DNA of 12,466 bases from Campylobacteraceae bacterium. Lineage in GTDB: Bacteria; Campylobacterota; Campylobacteria; Campylobacterales; Sulfurospirillaceae. Shown here piece by piece: positions 8,988-12,466 of this stretch. The stretch's first letter is position 1, and every line of letters starts with the position of its first letter. The translations under genes were made by a program, and so were the position numbers. The DNA lies in the NCBI GenBank assembly GCA_027040375.1, contig JALUMJ010000050.1, positions 1 through 12,466 of the forward strand, read 5' to 3'. Below the pieces are notes generated by a model. That model was given only the letters and a program-made list of their open reading frames with translations, did no database searches and was not told the DNA's origin.

Positions 8988-9492
8988 TATTGTTGTGTAT
9001 CCAGATAAGATGCTAAGAAGTAAATCCACAAATGTTTTGGAATTTGATGAAAAATTACATAATCTGCTAGATGATATGTATGAAACTATGATTGCAAAAG
9101 AAGGTATAGGGCTTGCGGCTATACAAGTGGGAATTGCTAAAAATATACTGATTATTAATTTAGCCAATGAAGATGAAAAACAAGAAAAGGAAGATCTTCT
9201 TGAAGTTATCAATCCAAAGATAACTCATCTTGAAGGAAGTGAGATTTATCAAGAAGGATGCTTGAGTGTTCCTGGGTATTATGATGATGTTAAGAGAGCA
9301 AAAAATATAACGGTGGAGTATTTTGATAGATATGGGCAAAAAATTATAAAAGATTTAGATGGTTTACTATCTATTGCGATGCAGCACGAGATGGACCACC
9401 TTATGGGGCATCTTTTTATAGAAAAACTTTCGTATTTAAAGCGTAAAAAATTTGAAAAAGAGTGGAAAAAGAAATTAAAAGCGGGCAAGTAG
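8977..9492 (+). CDS. def: Peptide deformylase
   Basis: This is a metalloenzyme that removes the formyl group from the N-terminal methionine of new proteins. With the start chosen here it has 171 residues. All three family motifs are intact: motif 1 GIGLAAIQVG (43-52), motif 2 EGCLSVPG (93-100) with metal ligand C95, and motif 3 QHEMDHLMG (136-144) with H137, catalytic E138 and H141. A TTG at 8953 would add eight residues, but GGAGA (8966-8970) lies 6 bases before the GTG at 8977, and the resulting MILDIVVYPD matches the usual family N-terminus. The start lies inside the end of the GGDEF-like gene (11-base overlap), and comM follows almost directly. Trigger factor and deformylase both act at the ribosome exit, which fits their sharing an operon. 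Confidence 0.96.
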   Translation: MILDIVVYPDKMLRSKSTNVLEFDEKLHNLLDDMYETMIAKEGIGLAAIQVGIAKNILIINLANEDEKQEKEDLLEVINPKITHLEGSEIYQEGCLSVPGYYDDVKRAKNITVEYFDRYGQKIIKDLDGLLSIAMQHEMDHLMGHLFIEKLSYLKRKKFEKEWKKKLKAGK

Positions 9493-9494
9493 TC

Positions 9495-11021
9495 GTGCCT
9501 GATAAAAAAGTCAAAAAAGCATTTTGTGCTACTCTTGATTTTAATGTAGCTAAAAAAATATTCGTAGAATCCACTTTTATGCGAGCTTTACCAGGATTTT
9601 CCATAGTTGGGATGGCAAATCAAAGCATACAAGAATCAAGAGACAGGATAAAATCTGCGCTTTTGTTCATAGGGTTCAAGTTTCCATCGCAAAAAATAAC
9701 AATAAACCTATCTCCTAGTGACATAAAAAAAGAAGGTAGCCACTTTGATTTGGTTATAGCACTTTTAATTGCTTTTCAAAAAACAGACACTACATGTAAG
9801 GATTTTTATATCTTTGGTGAGTTAGGGTTGGATGGCGAAGTTAAATCAACCTCGGCCATATTTCCGATTTTATTATCTTTAGCAAGAGAATATAAAGATT
9901 TAAATATCATTTTGCCCTCTTGCATGGTAGAAAAAGCTTCTCAAATAAAAGGTATAAAGATTTATGGAGTCCAGAGCTTATCTGAAGCTATGGAGTTTTT
10001 TCAAGAGAAAAAATATAACTTGCCATATAAAAAAATAGAAATAAAAGAGTTTTTTGACGAGAAGATAGAGGTAAATAACAGAGATTATTATTATGATTTA
10101 GATTTTCCGCTAGATTTTGCAGAAGTAAAAGGTCATAATTTTTTAAAAAGAGCGTTGGTTATTTGTGCCGCTGGCATGCACAATATATTACTTGAAGGCA
10201 GTCCAGGTTGCGGAAAAAGTATGAGTATAAAAAGGCTTAGATATATATTGCCACCAGTTAGTATAGAAGAAGTTTTAGAAACACAAGCATACAAATCAAT
10301 AAATCAAGAAGATGAAAATCTAAGCGCCAAAAGGGCTTTTAGAGCACCACATCATAGCTCTAGCAAGCCAAGTATCTTTGGAGGCGGAAGCTCAAGGGCG
10401 ATGGCAGGCGAAGCAGCTCTCGCTCACAATGGTGTGCTATTTTTCGATGAACTTCCTCATTTTTCAAAACAAATTCTAGAAAGTTTACGAGAACCGTTGG
10501 AAAATCATAAGGTTTTGATTTCGAGAGTAAATAGTAAAATTGAGTATGATACCAAATTTTTATTTGCAGCTGCGCAAAACCCATGTCCTTGTGGAAACTT
10601 ATTTAGCAAAATTAGAGAATGTAGATGTTCTGATTTGGAAATAGCTCGCTATAAATCTAGGATTTCAGACCCGATACTAGATAGAATTGACCTTTATATA
10701 CTCGTTGATGAAGATTTTTCAAAAAAACAGTCTGCTAATTCCAACGATATGTTTGAAGATGTTTTAAAAGCGTTTGTTTTTCAAAAAAAACGAGGACAGC
10801 GTGAATTGAACGCAAATTTAAGTGAGATGGATTTGCACAAATATTGTAAAATGCAAAACGATGCACAAGATATTTTAGATAAAGCCATTAGCAATTATGG
10901 ATTAAACCAAAGAAGCGTAAGCAAGATTTTGAAAATTGCAAGGACAATCGCAGATATAGATGAGAGTGAAACTATACATAAAAATCATCTATTTGAAGCA
11001 TTGAATTACAGAAAAAGATGA
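9495..11021 (+). CDS. comM: ComM/YifB-family AAA+ ATPase (Mg-chelatase-like branch-migration helicase)
   Basis: This 508-residue protein is of the type that drives DNA branch migration during natural transformation and recombination. An N-terminal Lon-like domain (about 10-165) carries ALPGFSIVGMANQSIQESRDR and ITINLSPSDIKKEGSHFDL (the latter about 68-86). The AAA+ module has Walker A GSPGCGKS (235-242), FRAPHHSSS (282-290), Walker B GVLFFDEL (313-320), and SRISDPILDRIDL (388-400) with the arginines of the sensor region. A zinc-binding-like cluster lies at NPCPCGN plus C376-x-C378. The C-terminal helical domain has GLNQRSVSKILKIARTIAD. A GTG at 9462 would extend into def by 31 bases; I prefer the GTG at 9495, two bases after the def stop, because MPDKKVKKAF aligns better with the short N-termini I know from relatives. 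Neither start has a strong binding site. Older annotations call this a Mg chelatase. Confidence 0.93.
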   Translation: MPDKKVKKAFCATLDFNVAKKIFVESTFMRALPGFSIVGMANQSIQESRDRIKSALLFIGFKFPSQKITINLSPSDIKKEGSHFDLVIALLIAFQKTDTTCKDFYIFGELGLDGEVKSTSAIFPILLSLAREYKDLNIILPSCMVEKASQIKGIKIYGVQSLSEAMEFFQEKKYNLPYKKIEIKEFFDEKIEVNNRDYYYDLDFPLDFAEVKGHNFLKRALVICAAGMHNILLEGSPGCGKSMSIKRLRYILPPVSIEEVLETQAYKSINQEDENLSAKRAFRAPHHSSSKPSIFGGGSSRAMAGEAALAHNGVLFFDELPHFSKQILESLREPLENHKVLISRVNSKIEYDTKFLFAAAQNPCPCGNLFSKIRECRCSDLEIARYKSRISDPILDRIDLYILVDEDFSKKQSANSNDMFEDVLKAFVFQKKRGQRELNANLSEMDLHKYCKMQNDAQDILDKAISNYGLNQRSVSKILKIARTIADIDESETIHKNHLFEALNYRKR

Positions 11022-11061
11022 TTATAAAAGTAAGATTCATTCTCGGCAGAGGGGATATTAA

Positions 11062-12447
11062 ATGAAACAAGTATTTAAAGAGGTTATAACATTAGACAAA
11101 AGATGCTATGAAGAGTTTGCATTGAGCGAAGATATTTTGATGGAGCATGCCGCAAATCATTTGGCATTAGTTATAAAATCACATGTAGAACCAAAAAGTG
11201 ATATATATATCTTGTGTGGTCCGGGAAATAACGGTGGAGATGGTTTGGCGTGTGCGAGAATTTTATATAAACAATACAATGTTCATGTTTGCTTGCCTTA
11301 TGGTGTCAAATCAAAAATGGCAAGATTACAACTAAAAAGATATGAAAAAGTAGGAGGCGTTGTCATACAAGATATCGTTGAATCTAAAGTTTTCGTAGAT
11401 GCACTTTTTGGCTCTGGCTTATCTAAAAAATTAGATATCCAAGCATGTAAAATCATAAATGAATTAAACAAAAAAGATGCGATTAAGATATCGTGCGATA
11501 TTCCTAGTGGATTAGGTGAGGATTTTATATCTGATGAAGTTTTTAAGGCTGATGTTAGTGTTAGTATGGGAGCATTAAAATTATCTTTTTTTGAAGATTA
11601 TGCAAAAGAGTATATAGGAGATATAGAAGTCGCAGATTTAGGGGTTAGCAGAGATATTTATGAAAATACTAGCAATATACATTTACTAGAAATTGAAGAT
11701 ATGAAATTACCTTTAAGAACAAAACAAAACACTAATAAGGGCACATTTGGACACACTTGTATTATAAGCGGTGAAAAAAAAGGAGCAGCTGTGCTTTGCG
11801 CGACTGCTGCTATGAACTTTGGTTCAGGGTTAGTGAGTATATTGGCAAATGAGACTGAAAACATCCCCTCTTTTATCATGAGTTCAAGTAAGATACCAAA
11901 AAATTGTACTGCTTTGGTTATTGGTATGGGGCTTGGTAACGCAGAATTTGATTTGAAATTATTGATAAATAGTGAGTTTGGATTGGTTATTGATGCTGAT
12001 TTGTTTTATAAGCCATTTATTAAAACATTGATAGAAAAAAATCAGGATGTAGTGCTGACACCACACCCAAAAGAATTTGCATTACTTCTTGAAAATTGCG
12101 GCATAATAAAAGTGGACACCAAAACAATCCAAGCAAATAGATTTAAATTCGTGCAAATGTTTGCGAATAAATACCCCAAAACAACACTTGTTTTAAAAGG
12201 GGCAAACACAATAATTTCAAATGGTGCGCATATGTATATAAGCACACTAGGTACAAATATTCTATCAAAAGGCGGAAGCGGAGATGTGCTAAGCGGTATG
12301 ATAAGCGCCCTTATGGCTCAGGGTTATAGTGGTAAGCACGCAGCCATTACAAGTGTTTTAGCTCATGCTATGAGTGCAAAAAAACTTACATGTAGAAACT
12401 ATGCCATGAATCCATTGGATTTATGCGAAGGAATTAAATATTTATGA
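11062..12447 (+). CDS. nnrD: Bifunctional NAD(P)H-hydrate repair enzyme Nnr (epimerase plus dehydratase)
   Basis: This 461-residue fusion repairs hydrated NADH and NADPH. The N-terminal YjeF_N/NnrE epimerase half (1 to about 205) has GPGNNGGDG (53-61), FVDALFGSGL (111-120) and CDIPSGL (145-151). The C-terminal YjeF_C/NnrD dehydratase half (about 220-461) has KGTFGH (226-231), DAD (311-313), LTPHPKEFALLL (332-343), VLKGANT (377-383) and the nucleotide-binding GGSGDVLSG (404-412). Both active regions appear complete. The dehydratase of this bacterial family generally uses ADP. AGGGGAT upstream gives a clear start at 11062, 40 bases after comM. Its last codons overlap the next start as ATGA. The symbol nnrD is used for the whole fusion; some databases use nnr. 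Confidence 0.95.
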   Translation: MKQVFKEVITLDKRCYEEFALSEDILMEHAANHLALVIKSHVEPKSDIYILCGPGNNGGDGLACARILYKQYNVHVCLPYGVKSKMARLQLKRYEKVGGVVIQDIVESKVFVDALFGSGLSKKLDIQACKIINELNKKDAIKISCDIPSGLGEDFISDEVFKADVSVSMGALKLSFFEDYAKEYIGDIEVADLGVSRDIYENTSNIHLLEIEDMKLPLRTKQNTNKGTFGHTCIISGEKKGAAVLCATAAMNFGSGLVSILANETENIPSFIMSSSKIPKNCTALVIGMGLGNAEFDLKLLINSEFGLVIDADLFYKPFIKTLIEKNQDVVLTPHPKEFALLLENCGIIKVDTKTIQANRFKFVQMFANKYPKTTLVLKGANTIISNGAHMYISTLGTNILSKGGSGDVLSGMISALMAQGYSGKHAAITSVLAHAMSAKKLTCRNYAMNPLDLCEGIKYL

Positions 12448-12466
12448 AAAAAATAGCTATATTATT
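12444..12466 (+). CDS. Start of next gene (N-terminus only)
   Basis: An ATG overlapping the nnrD stop (ATGA) opens a frame reading MKKIAIL before the window ends. The four-base overlap is the usual sign of a coupled operon gene. The start would suit a nucleotide-binding Rossmann-type protein such as PurN, but seven residues cannot establish that. Confidence 0.5.

Noticed and set aside
12444..12466. Naming the truncated last gene purN.
   Set aside because: Only seven residues are visible; MKKIAIL fits many nucleotide-binding proteins.

Overview
The window is an AT-rich piece of a Campylobacterota (epsilonproteobacterial) chromosome, most like a free-living Sulfurimonas-type relative. I base this on gene order and protein character, not on a search. 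From memory, the divergent pair folE-fliI / tig-clpP-def matches Campylobacter jejuni (around Cj0191c-Cj0195). The tig-clpP-def-comM order also occurs in Helicobacter pylori, and a nifS-nifU pair as the housekeeping Fe-S system is typical of the phylum.

Layout. The left 5.8 kb is read on the minus strand. From its upstream end it runs folE (GTP cyclohydrolase I) and fliI (flagellar export ATPase), joined by a one-base TAATG overlap. Next comes a 381-bp gap filled mostly by a 270-bp inverted-repeat element, then nifS and nifU (10 bp apart), then a gap of about 300 bp with a palindromic repeat, and last a gene for a secreted YfdX-family protein. A second copy of the palindrome lies beyond that gene. 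The right half, from 5977 to the end, is one tightly packed plus-strand operon: tig, clpP, a degenerate GGDEF-domain protein, def, comM, nnrD, and the first 23 bases of another gene. Four of its six junctions overlap, abut or lie within 2 bp. A 143-bp divergent intergenic region between folE and tig holds both promoters.

How the genes work together. The plus operon links protein birth and quality control (trigger factor, N-terminal deformylation, Clp proteolysis) with ComM (a DNA branch-migration helicase) and repair of damaged NAD(P)H. The GGDEF-like gene inside it has lost its catalytic signature but keeps an RxxD motif at inhibitory-site spacing, so it may read c-di-GMP rather than make it. 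NifS and NifU supply Fe-S clusters to the whole cell; nothing here indicates nitrogen fixation.

Most of the window is ordinary core genome. The parts that need explanation are non-coding: (1) the 270-bp element at 3595-3864, with 33-bp near-perfect terminal inverted repeats, two internal hairpin arms and TA on both sides, ending only 22 bp before nifS; and (2) a 48-bp palindromic repeat present twice as near-identical copies bracketing the YfdX gene. Both look like non-autonomous mobile or REP-like DNA. I see no defence system, CRISPR array, tRNA or rRNA.
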